Shown: positions 1-7,206, counted from the first letter of the stretch. The stretch: DNA of 9,777 bases from CAYVMN01 sp964452575 (GCA_964452575.1 CAYVMN010000174.1:1-9777), one strand, 5' to 3'. Notes: generated by a model from the sequence alone, not told the origin. Translations and numbers: made by a program.

Positions 1-80
1 TATGGGGCTGTTCCGTGACGAGTTTAAAGACCTCACTGCCGTTCTATGGAGTGATACCGTCCTTTACGTCCTTTGGAAAA

Positions 81-97
81 AAGACCCTCGCGGTCTT
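81..97. terminator. possible intrinsic terminator hairpin
   Basis: A 6-bp perfect stem AAGACC/GGTCTT closes a 5-base loop (CTCGC). On the - strand the stem runs straight into a run of six T, the classic intrinsic terminator form. On the + strand it is followed only by a pyrimidine-rich tract (CTGCCTTTCTTTC). It may be the bidirectional end of a gene lying to the left; one reading frame has a stop at 16-18. If it works on the + strand it would separate that gene from the operon starting at 161. The stem is short, so this is tentative. Confidence 0.3.
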
Positions 98-148
98 CTG
101 CCTTTCTTTCAAAACGCTAAGATGTTACGAAAAAGCCAACCTAAAAAA

Positions 149-160
149 AGGAGGGTAGCC
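149..160 (+). promoter_or_regulatory. strong ribosome binding site deciding the ligase start
   Basis: AGGAGG at 149-154 lies 6 bases before the GTG at 161. This near-ideal Shine-Dalgarno supports GTG 161 as the translation start of the acyl-CoA synthetase. The same frame is open back to an ATG at 2, but that ATG has almost no upstream sequence to judge, and the 53 extra residues do not resemble the usual family N-terminus. Confidence 0.7.
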
Positions 161-1849
161 GTGGAGGAGAGGATCTGGCACAAGGCATATGCCCCGGCCG
201 TTCCGCCGAGCGTCGATTATGAGAAGATCACCATGCCGGAGTCCCTCGAGAGGGCGGCAAGAAATTTCCCCGACAACGTGGCCCTCATCATGATGGGGAA
301 AAGGATCACCTACAGGGAGCTAAATGAGCTGGTGAATCGATTTGCTGCGGCCCTGGCAGACCTCGGCGTTCAAAAGGGAGATAAGGTGGCCATCCTGCTC
401 CCCAACATCCCCCAGGTGGTGATTGCGGCCTATGCCGTCTTCAGGCTGGGGGCGGTGGTGGTCATGAATAATCCCCTCTACACGGAAAGCGAGCTGGAAT
501 ATCAGCTCAACGACTCTGATTCCCTGGCGGCCGTGAGCCTCGATCTCCTCGTCCCCAGGATCCTCAAGCTGAAGCAAAAGACCGGGATCGAAACGGTCAT
601 CTCCTGTCACATCCGAGACTACCTGCCATTCCCGAAAAAGCAGCTCTTTCCATTCCTGAAAAAGGGGATGCACAGAGCCACGGACCCAAGAGAGGGAGTC
701 CATGACTTCATGGACCTGGTCAGCAGATACCCTGCCGCACCGCCTCGCACCGAAGTCACCTTCCAAGACCTTGCTGCGCTGCTTTATACGGGAGGCACCA
801 CTGGCGTCTCCAAAGGCGTGATGCTCAGCCATGCCAACATCAGCATCAATGTCCAGCAGTTGAAGGCCTGGGTCTTCGATGCACAAGACGGCAATGAGAG
901 GGTCATGGGGATATTCCCCATCTTCCACACCGCGGGATTTACGGCAGTAATGAACCAGTGCATCTACAGGGCCTTGACAGTGATCCTGGTTCCGCGGCCT
1001 GAGCCCGGAATCGTTCTGGAGATGACCCGGAAGTACCGTCCCGACTGGTTTCCTTGCGTGCCTACCATCTACGTTGGCCTTCTCAACCACTCGGACTTCC
1101 ACAAGACAGACTTCTCCTTTATCAAAGGGTGCGTATCCGGGGCCGCCCCCCTGGCAGTAGAGACGATCCGGGAGTGGGAAAAGGCTGTGGGCGCCACCAT
1201 CATCGAGGTCTACGGGCTGACCGAGACCTCTCCCTTATCTCATGCCAATCCATGGAGAGGAAAAACAAAGGCCGGAAGTGTGGGTGTGCCGGTCACCGAC
1301 ACCGACTGCCGTGTCGTCGACATTGAGACAGGGACCAAGGACCTCCCCCTCGGAGAATCCGGAGAGATCCTGCTCAAGGGACCCCAGCTTACCAAAGGGT
1401 ATTACAAGAAGCCCGATGAGACCGCCAGTGCCTTTCGAGACGGATGGTTCTATACGGGCGATATCGGGTACATGGACGATGAAGGCTATCTCTTCATTGT
1501 GGACCGCAAAAAGGACATGATTATTGCCGGCGGATACAACATCTACCCAAGGGATATCGACGAGGTCCTGTACGAGCACCCCAAGATCCAGGAGGCCTGT
1601 GCCGTGGGTCTACCCGACCCCTACCGGGGAGAGACAGTCAAGGCCTTCATCGTCACAAAGCCGGGTGAGACCCTGACAGGGGAGGAGGTTATCTCCTTCT
1701 GTAGGGAGAAACTGGCGGCCTACAAGGTGCCCAAGCTGGTAGAGTTTATGGAGGAACTTCCAAAAAGCACGGTAGGAAAGGTCATGAGGAAAAAGCTTAG
1801 AGAGATGGAGATGGAAAGGGCAAAGGCCGGAAGGCAGGAGGGTGTATGA
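161..1849 (+). CDS. AMP-forming acyl-CoA synthetase (fatty-acid/aryl CoA ligase)
   Basis: This cytoplasmic or membrane-associated ANL-superfamily ligase activates a carboxylic acid with ATP and CoA, giving acyl-CoA, AMP and PPi. From GTG 161 it has 562 residues, the normal length for FadD-like ligases. The signature motifs are present: the P-loop TGGTTGVSKG (about residues 210-219), YGLTETS (351-357), YTGDIG (431-436, with the ATP-ribose-binding Asp), the hinge region VDRKKDMI (from 447), and the A10 motif PKSTVGK ending in the catalytic Lys at about 540. The N-terminus (EERIWHKAYAP) is typical of long-chain ligases. The stop overlaps the next start (ATGA, 1846-1849), so translational coupling is likely. 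It is the first gene of a five-gene operon and probably supplies the CoA ester the others act on. Chain or ring specificity cannot be read from these motifs; long-chain, branched or cyclic acids are all possible. An in-frame extension to ATG 2 is possible but less likely. Confidence 0.9.
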   Translation: MEERIWHKAYAPAVPPSVDYEKITMPESLERAARNFPDNVALIMMGKRITYRELNELVNRFAAALADLGVQKGDKVAILLPNIPQVVIAAYAVFRLGAVVVMNNPLYTESELEYQLNDSDSLAAVSLDLLVPRILKLKQKTGIETVISCHIRDYLPFPKKQLFPFLKKGMHRATDPREGVHDFMDLVSRYPAAPPRTEVTFQDLAALLYTGGTTGVSKGVMLSHANISINVQQLKAWVFDAQDGNERVMGIFPIFHTAGFTAVMNQCIYRALTVILVPRPEPGIVLEMTRKYRPDWFPCVPTIYVGLLNHSDFHKTDFSFIKGCVSGAAPLAVETIREWEKAVGATIIEVYGLTETSPLSHANPWRGKTKAGSVGVPVTDTDCRVVDIETGTKDLPLGESGEILLKGPQLTKGYYKKPDETASAFRDGWFYTGDIGYMDDEGYLFIVDRKKDMIIAGGYNIYPRDIDEVLYEHPKIQEACAVGLPDPYRGETVKAFIVTKPGETLTGEEVISFCREKLAAYKVPKLVEFMEELPKSTVGKVMRKKLREMEMERAKAGRQEGV

Positions 1850-3345
1850 ATGGATTTGATGTAATCGTCATTGGGGCCGGTAATGGCGGCCTGGCCGCAT
1901 CAGCTGCCCTTGCACGAAAGGGACTCAATGTCCTGCTCCTTGAACGACATAATGTACCGGGGGGATGCGCCACCAGCTTCTGCCGGGGCCGGTTTGAGTT
2001 TGAGGTGGCCCTTCACCAGCTAAGCGGCATGGGCACCCCGCAAAAACCGGGGCCCCTCCGGATGCTCTTGGATAGGCTTGGGGTACTCGATGATCTGGAA
2101 TTCGTGGAGATGCCCGACCTTTACCATGTGGCCATGCCAGATGGGTTCCGGTTGACGCTTGAGGCCGACAGGGATTTAGTCATTTCCCAATTGCAGGGGA
2201 CCTTCCCTCAAGAAAAGGAGGGCATAGAGAAATTCTTCGATCTGGTTTACAGCTACGCGACCCAGATGCTCTCGGTCTTCTATTTCAAAGACCCTGAACC
2301 CTCCAGGGAGAAGTATCCTGTCCTCTATAGCCATGCCTTCAAACCCGCGATCGAGGTCCTGGATGAACTCTTCACTGATCCGCTTCTCAAGTCCATCTTA
2401 TCGGTCTACTGGGGGTTTCTGGGCCTGCCTCCCACGAGACTCTCTTTTGCCTATCTTGCCATGCTGTTCTTTACATATATCGAGTTCAAGCCCTTTCATC
2501 TAAGGGGCGGCTCCCAGGCCCTGTCAAACGCGATCCTGAACAGATTCCTCTCGAATGGTGGTACAGCGCGCTTCAATTGCAGGGCCGATAGGATCATCGT
2601 GGAAGGAGGGGCTGTGAGGGGGGTAATTACGGAGCACGGAGACTCAATACCGGCAAGATATGTGGTCTCCAATGCCTCGCAGGTCTCAACATATGTACAA
2701 CTGATTCAACCTGATGATGTACCTGACCAGGTCCGGAGGGAGATGAGGGGAAGGACCCTCAGCCCTTCGGCATTTGTGACCTTTGCCGGGTTTGATTGCG
2801 AACCGCCAGAACTTGGCATCAAGGATTCTACTACCTTTCTCATGGCCAATACAGACATCACCGATCGGAACCTGGACCGGATGAAACGCCTAGCTATTGA
2901 TGACGAGCTGATGGTCATGAGTTGCTACGACGTGGCGGATCCTGAGTTCTCCCTGCCAGGGACGTGCCAGGCCAACATCGTTACCTTGAAATATGGGGAG
3001 CCGTGGCTGCGCGTCCCCCCTTCACAGTATCATCGTGTGAAATACCGGTGCGCTGAGGCCATGCTGAACAGGGTGGAGGGCGTCTTCCCTGGCCTGCGAG
3101 ACCACCTGGAGGAGGTGGACGTGGCTACTCCCCTCACCCATATGCGCTACCTTGGTCATCCCGAAGGCGCGATCTACGGCTTTGAACAATACACCAAGGA
3201 CTCCATGTTTTTCCAGCCGGGGCGTTACTCCCCCATCGAAGGTCTCTACTTTGCCAGCGGGTGGATCGGCGACTGCGGATTCCAGCCCACCTTGGAGGCC
3301 GGCCTCTCGGCAGCAAGTTCCATAATAAGAAAGCTCAATGGATAA
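1846..3345 (+). CDS. CrtI/RetSat-like FAD-dependent oxidoreductase (phytoene desaturase family)
   Basis: This 499-residue flavoprotein belongs to the phytoene desaturase / carotenoid isomerase / retinol saturase superfamily, whose members desaturate, isomerise or saturate C=C bonds of hydrophobic polyenes. The N-terminal Rossmann FAD motif GAGNGGL spans residues 10-16, with Glu33 placed to bind the adenosine ribose, followed by PGGCATSF (38-45). The C-terminus carries the family's second flavin-contact block (about 466-492), including FASGWIGDCGFQPTLEAG. No signal peptide or clear membrane helix is seen; relatives are often peripheral membrane proteins. GGAGG at 1838-1842 precedes the ATG, which overlaps the ligase stop. 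A carotenoid role is unlikely because no other carotenoid gene is nearby. The position between a CoA ligase and an NAD(P)H/2Fe-2S reductase suggests a redox step on an acyl-CoA or the free acid. The family call is firm; the reaction is inferred. Confidence 0.85.
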   Translation: MNGFDVIVIGAGNGGLAASAALARKGLNVLLLERHNVPGGCATSFCRGRFEFEVALHQLSGMGTPQKPGPLRMLLDRLGVLDDLEFVEMPDLYHVAMPDGFRLTLEADRDLVISQLQGTFPQEKEGIEKFFDLVYSYATQMLSVFYFKDPEPSREKYPVLYSHAFKPAIEVLDELFTDPLLKSILSVYWGFLGLPPTRLSFAYLAMLFFTYIEFKPFHLRGGSQALSNAILNRFLSNGGTARFNCRADRIIVEGGAVRGVITEHGDSIPARYVVSNASQVSTYVQLIQPDDVPDQVRREMRGRTLSPSAFVTFAGFDCEPPELGIKDSTTFLMANTDITDRNLDRMKRLAIDDELMVMSCYDVADPEFSLPGTCQANIVTLKYGEPWLRVPPSQYHRVKYRCAEAMLNRVEGVFPGLRDHLEEVDVATPLTHMRYLGHPEGAIYGFEQYTKDSMFFQPGRYSPIEGLYFASGWIGDCGFQPTLEAGLSAASSIIRKLNG

Positions 3346-3357
3346 CGGGGTGGAACA

Positions 3358-4515
3358 ATGAAGAAGTTGGTCTTCCAGGAATTTGACGGATATGGTGAGA
3401 TCCTCGAGGATATAGATACAGGCAGAAGATATGGCATAGACTATTCGGCTGAAAAAGACTCTCCCGAGCAGTACATCCATCTCCTTCATCCCCCCAGGCT
3501 GGAGCTCCGGGTATCGGACATCTTCCAGGAGACCCCGTCGGCCAAGACCCTGCGGCTGGTTTCAACAGACCATTACCTCCCCCCATTTCAGGCTGGACAG
3601 TATATTGCGCTGTCTCTTGAGATAGATATGGTCAGAACCACGAGGCCGTATAGTATCTCTTCACCCCCCAACCAGACGGGTTATTATGATATTACCGTAA
3701 GGCAGGTGGATGGCGGACTGGTTTCCAACTACCTGCTCGATGAGATAGAGAGGGGCCATATCCTTCAAAGCTCCGGGCCTGCGGGAAATTTCTACTTCAA
3801 CCCCCTGCTCCATGATAACATGATAGTCTGCCTTGCAGGTGGAAGCGGTATCACACCCTTCATGAGCATGATCCACGAGGTCGTTGACTGCGGTCTTGAT
3901 CGAAGCATCTATCTCTTTTACGGCAACAAATCCCTTGATGACGTAATATTTGACGAGCGGCTGAAGTCAATCTCTGAGCGATCAGAAAGTATTCACTACT
4001 TCCCGGTGATTGAGAATCCAGGGGAGAGATACAAGGGCCTTAAAGGACTGATAACTGCCGAACTCATAGGGAAGACGCTTGTGGATCTTTCGGATAAGAC
4101 ATTCTACCTCTGCGGCCCGCAAGGACTTTACGACCATTGCATCCCTGAGCTTGAAAAACTGGGGATTCCAAAGAGGAAGATAAGAAAAGAGGTCTACGGC
4201 ACCCCCACAAAGATCTCTGATCATCCTGGCTGGCCTCAGGAGGTAAAGCCAGAGGATCTTTTCACCATAGAGGTAAAGGGTCAAAAGACCTTGAGGTGCC
4301 GTGCAGGAGAGCCGCTGCTGGCGGCCCTTGAAGAGGCAGGGCTTGTGGTTCCATCCCTCTGCCGTTCGGGGGAATGCAGCATGTGCAGGGTCAAGGTCTT
4401 GTCAGGGAAGGTCTTTCAACCACCCGGGGCGCTTGTTCGCAAGTCGGACCGGAAGTTTGGCTATGTGCACTCCTGCGTTTCCTATCCGCTGGAGGACCTG
4501 GAGATCCTCGTATAG
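3358..4515 (+). CDS. PaaE/Hcr-like FAD-NAD(P)H reductase with C-terminal 2Fe-2S ferredoxin domain
   Basis: This 385-residue electron-transfer protein should move electrons between NAD(P)H, FAD and a plant-type 2Fe-2S cluster. An unusual N-terminal segment of about 45 residues precedes the FAD barrel, which starts near residue 47. RPYSISS (96-102) is the flavin-binding motif. GGSGITP (161-167) and CGPQG (252-256) mark the NAD(P)-binding domain. The ferredoxin domain (about 302-385) has the cluster ligands Cys335, Cys340, Cys343 (CRSGECSMC) and Cys373. This FNR-then-ferredoxin order is that of PaaE, Hcr and the reductases of many two-component oxygenases. No oxygenase is encoded nearby, so the partner is most likely the CrtI-like flavoprotein upstream. 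The ATG lies 12 bases after the preceding stop, with a GGGGTGG-type ribosome site. Family and domains are clear; partner and electron direction are inferred. Confidence 0.88.
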   Translation: MKKLVFQEFDGYGEILEDIDTGRRYGIDYSAEKDSPEQYIHLLHPPRLELRVSDIFQETPSAKTLRLVSTDHYLPPFQAGQYIALSLEIDMVRTTRPYSISSPPNQTGYYDITVRQVDGGLVSNYLLDEIERGHILQSSGPAGNFYFNPLLHDNMIVCLAGGSGITPFMSMIHEVVDCGLDRSIYLFYGNKSLDDVIFDERLKSISERSESIHYFPVIENPGERYKGLKGLITAELIGKTLVDLSDKTFYLCGPQGLYDHCIPELEKLGIPKRKIRKEVYGTPTKISDHPGWPQEVKPEDLFTIEVKGQKTLRCRAGEPLLAALEEAGLVVPSLCRSGECSMCRVKVLSGKVFQPPGALVRKSDRKFGYVHSCVSYPLEDLEILV

Positions 4516-4528
4516 GGCAAGAAGCCCT
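4514..4528 (+). other. small hairpin in the intergenic gap
   Basis: AGGGC/GCCCT forms a 5-bp stem around an AAGAA loop directly at the reductase stop codon, inside the only sizeable gap (49 bases) of the operon. There is no T-run after it, so it is not a good terminator. It could be an mRNA-stabilising or processing element, or chance. Confidence 0.2.
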
Positions 4529-4564
4529 GGGAGAGCCTATTTAGACTACTAAAGGTACGGACCT

Positions 4565-5554
4565 ATGATCCAAGAAGTATTGCCGAACCTATTCCGAAAC
4601 AAGATACCCCTCCCTGGGAGTCCCCTCAAATACCTGAATTCCTATGTGATAAGAGGCCTGGATCGGAATCTGATCATCGACACCGGGTTAAACCGTGAGG
4701 AATGTTTTGAGGCCATGAATACTGGGCTCCAGGAACTGGATGTTGACCTGAGCAAGACAGACCTCTTCATCACGCACCTTCACGCCGATCACTTCGGCCT
4801 TGTATCAAGGCTTGCTACTGATACCACCAAGACCTACTTCAACCGTCCGGACACAGAGATCATCGAGACCTGGGGCGGTTGGGAATCGATGCTCAGCTAC
4901 GCCGGCCTGAACGGCTTTCCAAGACAAGAGCTACAGAAGGCCCTTAGCAGCCATCCTGGATACAAGTTCGAATCGAAGTGGGTTCCGGAGCTGAGCATCT
5001 TGAAAGACGACGATATCATAAGGGTCGGCAATTACCTTTTCAGGTGTGTTGAAACCCCCGGTCATACCCGGGGCCACACCTGTCTATATGAGCCGGAGAA
5101 AAGAGTCCTAATCTCTGGAGACCACATCCTCAACGACATCACCCCCAATATCCAGTGCTGGTCAGACGATGAAAACCCATTGGAAGCCTATCTAGTGAGT
5201 CTTGATAAGGTATACAGCCTGGATGTTGATCAGGTACTACCTGGTCACAGGCGCCTTTTCAAGAACCATCAGAAAAGGATCCGAGAGCTGAAGATGCATC
5301 ACCATCGAAGGGCCCAGGAAGTGATCGAGATACTGGCGAGGGGCCCTAAGAACGCCTTTCACGTCGCCTCGGAGATGACATGGGACATCGCATACGACTC
5401 CTGGGATCAATTCCCTCTGGCCCAGAAATGGTTTGCAACCGGAGAGGCGATTTCACACCTTAGATATCTTGAGGAGAAGGGCGCGGTTTCCAGGGAAACA
5501 CAAAAAGGAGAGGTCATTTTTCATCAAGCGAGTGAAAGGGGGAGGGCCTTATGA
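4565..5554 (+). CDS. metallo-beta-lactamase-fold hydrolase with LACTB2-like C-terminal domain
   Basis: This 329-residue protein has a dinuclear-metal MBL domain followed by a helical domain. Metal ligands are visible: the HLHADH motif gives His71, His73, Asp75 and His76; His167 lies in TPGHT, Asp186 in SGDH and His228 in LPGHR. The C-terminal about 80 residues (from about 245) look like the winged-helix-type domain found after the MBL core in LACTB2-like proteins. MBL members of this kind hydrolyse thioesters, lactones, other esters or nucleic acids. In an operon with a CoA ligase and a crotonase, hydrolysis of an acyl-CoA thioester or of a lactone/ring intermediate is the most sensible guess. 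A ribosome site (AAAGGTACGG) precedes the ATG. The stop overlaps the next gene (ATGA). The fold and metal site are clear; the substrate is unknown. Confidence 0.85.
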   Translation: MIQEVLPNLFRNKIPLPGSPLKYLNSYVIRGLDRNLIIDTGLNREECFEAMNTGLQELDVDLSKTDLFITHLHADHFGLVSRLATDTTKTYFNRPDTEIIETWGGWESMLSYAGLNGFPRQELQKALSSHPGYKFESKWVPELSILKDDDIIRVGNYLFRCVETPGHTRGHTCLYEPEKRVLISGDHILNDITPNIQCWSDDENPLEAYLVSLDKVYSLDVDQVLPGHRRLFKNHQKRIRELKMHHHRRAQEVIEILARGPKNAFHVASEMTWDIAYDSWDQFPLAQKWFATGEAISHLRYLEEKGAVSRETQKGEVIFHQASERGRAL

Positions 5555-6384
5555 GTAAAGAAAAGGCCGGACATGAAGGACTTGTCCGGTATCACAGGGA
5601 TGGTCACGTGGGATTTATTACCCTCAACAGGCCTGAGAAGCGAAACGCCTTGAATCCTTCGGTCTGGAGATCTCTTGACAAGGCAATAGGAATGGCTGAG
5701 GAAGATCCGGATGCCAGGGTTATCCTTTTGCAGGGAGAAGGGAAATCCTTTTGCGCAGGCCTGGATCTCAGCCCGGAAAATGAGCTATTTTCAGTGGTGG
5801 CCGAGGGCTCAAATGCATCCCAGAAGCTGGAGTTTTTCAGAAAGGTGAGAAAGACCCAGGGCATCTACACGAGGCTTGAGCTTATTCCGTTGCCCACCAT
5901 TGCGGTCATTCACGGCCACTGCCTGGGGGGAGGTCTCGAGCTGGCCCTTTGCTGCGACATCCGTCTCTGCTCTTCAGAGACCCTCTTTGCCCTGCCCGAG
6001 GCAAAGCTCGGGTTCATCACCGATGTGGGCGGCCTTCAGCGCCTACCTAAGGTGGTCGGAAAGGGACACGCCCGGGAGATCGCCTTCAGGGGGCACAGGT
6101 TTGACGCAAAACGGGCCCAGGAGATCAATTTGGTCAATGGTTTCTATCCGGACCTGAAAACCCTCAGAATAAAGGCCATGGAAATGGCAGAGGAGATCGC
6201 GGCCAATCCTCCCTTAGCGGTACAAGGGGCCAAGGAGGTTCTCCTATTCGGTGAAGAGGCAACGCTGAATGAATCCCTTGAATACAATGCGGCCCGTTCC
6301 AGCATGATCGTCCCTTCAGAGGACCTCTCAGAGGCGATAAAGGCATACCTGGAAAAACGAAAGGGAGAATTTAAAGGGGCTTGA
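5551..6384 (+). CDS. crotonase-fold enoyl-CoA hydratase / dienoyl-CoA isomerase
   Basis: This 277-residue crotonase-superfamily enzyme acts on acyl-CoA, stabilising a thioester enolate in an oxyanion hole. The hole-forming segments are FCAGLDL (67-73) and HCLGGGLELA (from 123). Three acidic residues align with known catalytic positions: Glu130 and Glu150 match the catalytic Glu pair of mitochondrial enoyl-CoA hydratase (E144/E164), and Asp158 in ITDVGG matches the third acid (D204) of delta3,5-delta2,4-dienoyl-CoA isomerase (ECH1). The DVGGLQRLPKVVG run and the downstream NLVNGFYPD segment also resemble ECH1 more than ordinary hydratases. Either hydration of a 2-enoyl-CoA or a double-bond shift in a dienoyl-CoA is possible; isomerase activity would suit an unsaturated substrate made or used by the CrtI-like enzyme. 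The ATG overlaps the preceding stop, with GGGAGG close upstream. It is the last gene of the operon and ends 13 bases from the convergent gene. Confidence 0.88.
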   Translation: MSKEKAGHEGLVRYHRDGHVGFITLNRPEKRNALNPSVWRSLDKAIGMAEEDPDARVILLQGEGKSFCAGLDLSPENELFSVVAEGSNASQKLEFFRKVRKTQGIYTRLELIPLPTIAVIHGHCLGGGLELALCCDIRLCSSETLFALPEAKLGFITDVGGLQRLPKVVGKGHAREIAFRGHRFDAKRAQEINLVNGFYPDLKTLRIKAMEMAEEIAANPPLAVQGAKEVLLFGEEATLNESLEYNAARSSMIVPSEDLSEAIKAYLEKRKGEFKGA

Positions 6385-6397
6385 TTCCGAGCCTCCG

Positions 6398-7171
6398 TTA
6401 TCTGACAGGCCGCAGGACATGGGTCTCACGCAATTTCTTCCATAACTCTCTAAGAATGACCGCAGGTGCATCAGTCCTCTGGAGGTCATTTTTCTCCAAA
6501 ACACGACGGCAGGCATCGATCAGATCTGTATTCCCTGACCATAACCCAAACCTGACTCCAATGTATTTTTCCAGATGAGGTTGACCCATAGACAATTCAC
6601 CCTTTTTCATTTTGGCTATCGCTGCTTTCTCTTTTAAGGGGAGCTCTGATACCAGTCTTTCCACAACCTCTTCAACTGTTTTGGGAAGAGAACGCAAGAT
6701 TTGTTCGGGTGGTGGGTAGAGGACAGACTTGATGATGCCTCTTACAATATCATAAATAAACGGATCATCACTTGCCTTTGAACCTGCCACATTCAAAATC
6801 TCTATTTCTCTGATTTCAATCCAGGACCGTATGATCACTACGGCCTTGTACTCGGTTATCTCTTGCAGATCGATGGGGAGGCATGGGCGTCTATGCTTTT
6901 TCGCAAACTTCTGAGCAAGGGCTGGCCCTCCAGCAAGTTCACCGTACCTGAAAATCAGGGTCCCATCCGAGTCAAGGACATTTAGTTCTGTATTCTGTAG
7001 GTAGTCAATGGTGGAAGTCTCCTTTAGACGATATTGATCCGAGAGCCGTCCGTTTTCAGTACGTCGACCTTTTGGTATCCAGCCACCGTGCGGTATACCA
7101 TATTCCATGGCCGCATCAAGTGCGGCCCTTTCAGCCCCTCTTTGACCGCCTGAGATAATCCTTTTGATCAT
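6398..7171 (-). CDS. molybdenum-carrier/SLOG (YpsA-like) protein fused to a DUF6794-like domain
   Basis: This 257-residue protein has two parts. Residues 1 to about 150 match the putative molybdenum-cofactor-carrier branch of the SLOG/YpsA Rossmann family: IISGGQ (5-10), AALDAA, IPHGGWIPKGRR (26-37), LKET, DSDGTLIF (67-74), GG at 81-82, and AKKHRRPCLPIDL. These proteins are thought to bind a nucleotide-like ligand or Moco. Residues about 160 to 245 (LPKTVEEVVERLVSELPL ... FGLWSGN ... ILRELWKKL) resemble DUF6794, a small helical domain of unknown role. The loop usually written GGQTGxDR reads GGQRGAER here, so Thr becomes Arg and Asp becomes Glu at the presumed ligand loop. AGGAAG lies 5 bases before the ATG. 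The gene looks richer in A+T than its neighbours and may be a separate insertion or just the last gene of the - strand block, 71 bases after the URO-D-like gene. Its cellular role is unknown. Confidence 0.75.
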   Translation of the reverse strand: MIKRIISGGQRGAERAALDAAMEYGIPHGGWIPKGRRTENGRLSDQYRLKETSTIDYLQNTELNVLDSDGTLIFRYGELAGGPALAQKFAKKHRRPCLPIDLQEITEYKAVVIIRSWIEIREIEILNVAGSKASDDPFIYDIVRGIIKSVLYPPPEQILRSLPKTVEEVVERLVSELPLKEKAAIAKMKKGELSMGQPHLEKYIGVRFGLWSGNTDLIDACRRVLEKNDLQRTDAPAVILRELWKKLRETHVLRPVR

Positions 7172-7177
7172 GTGGGC

Positions 7178-7206
7178 TTCCTAAGGAATGGCGTTAAAAG
7201 CATTCC
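7178..7206 (-). other. two overlapping inverted repeats at the ribosome site of the SLOG gene
   Basis: TTCCT-A-AGGAA (7178-7188) and GGAATG/CATTCC (7185-7190 with 7201-7206, 10-base loop) share bases 7185-7188, so only one can form at a time. The first would hide the AGGAAG ribosome site of the - strand gene starting at 7171; the second would free it. The stems are only 5 and 6 bp and there is no T-run, so this may be chance. Confidence 0.2.

Noticed and set aside
320..1102. 260-residue open frame on the - strand inside the acyl-CoA ligase
   Set aside because: It lies wholly opposite a strongly supported gene, shows no domain or plausible ribosome site, and its composition is what antisense of a GC-rich coding frame gives.
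1846..3345. carotenoid biosynthesis gene (crtI)
   Set aside because: The superfamily matches, but there is no crtB, crtE or other carotenoid gene, and the operon context is acyl-CoA metabolism.
3022..3489. 155-residue - strand open frame across the flavoprotein/reductase junction
   Set aside because: It spans two real + strand genes and resembles no known protein.
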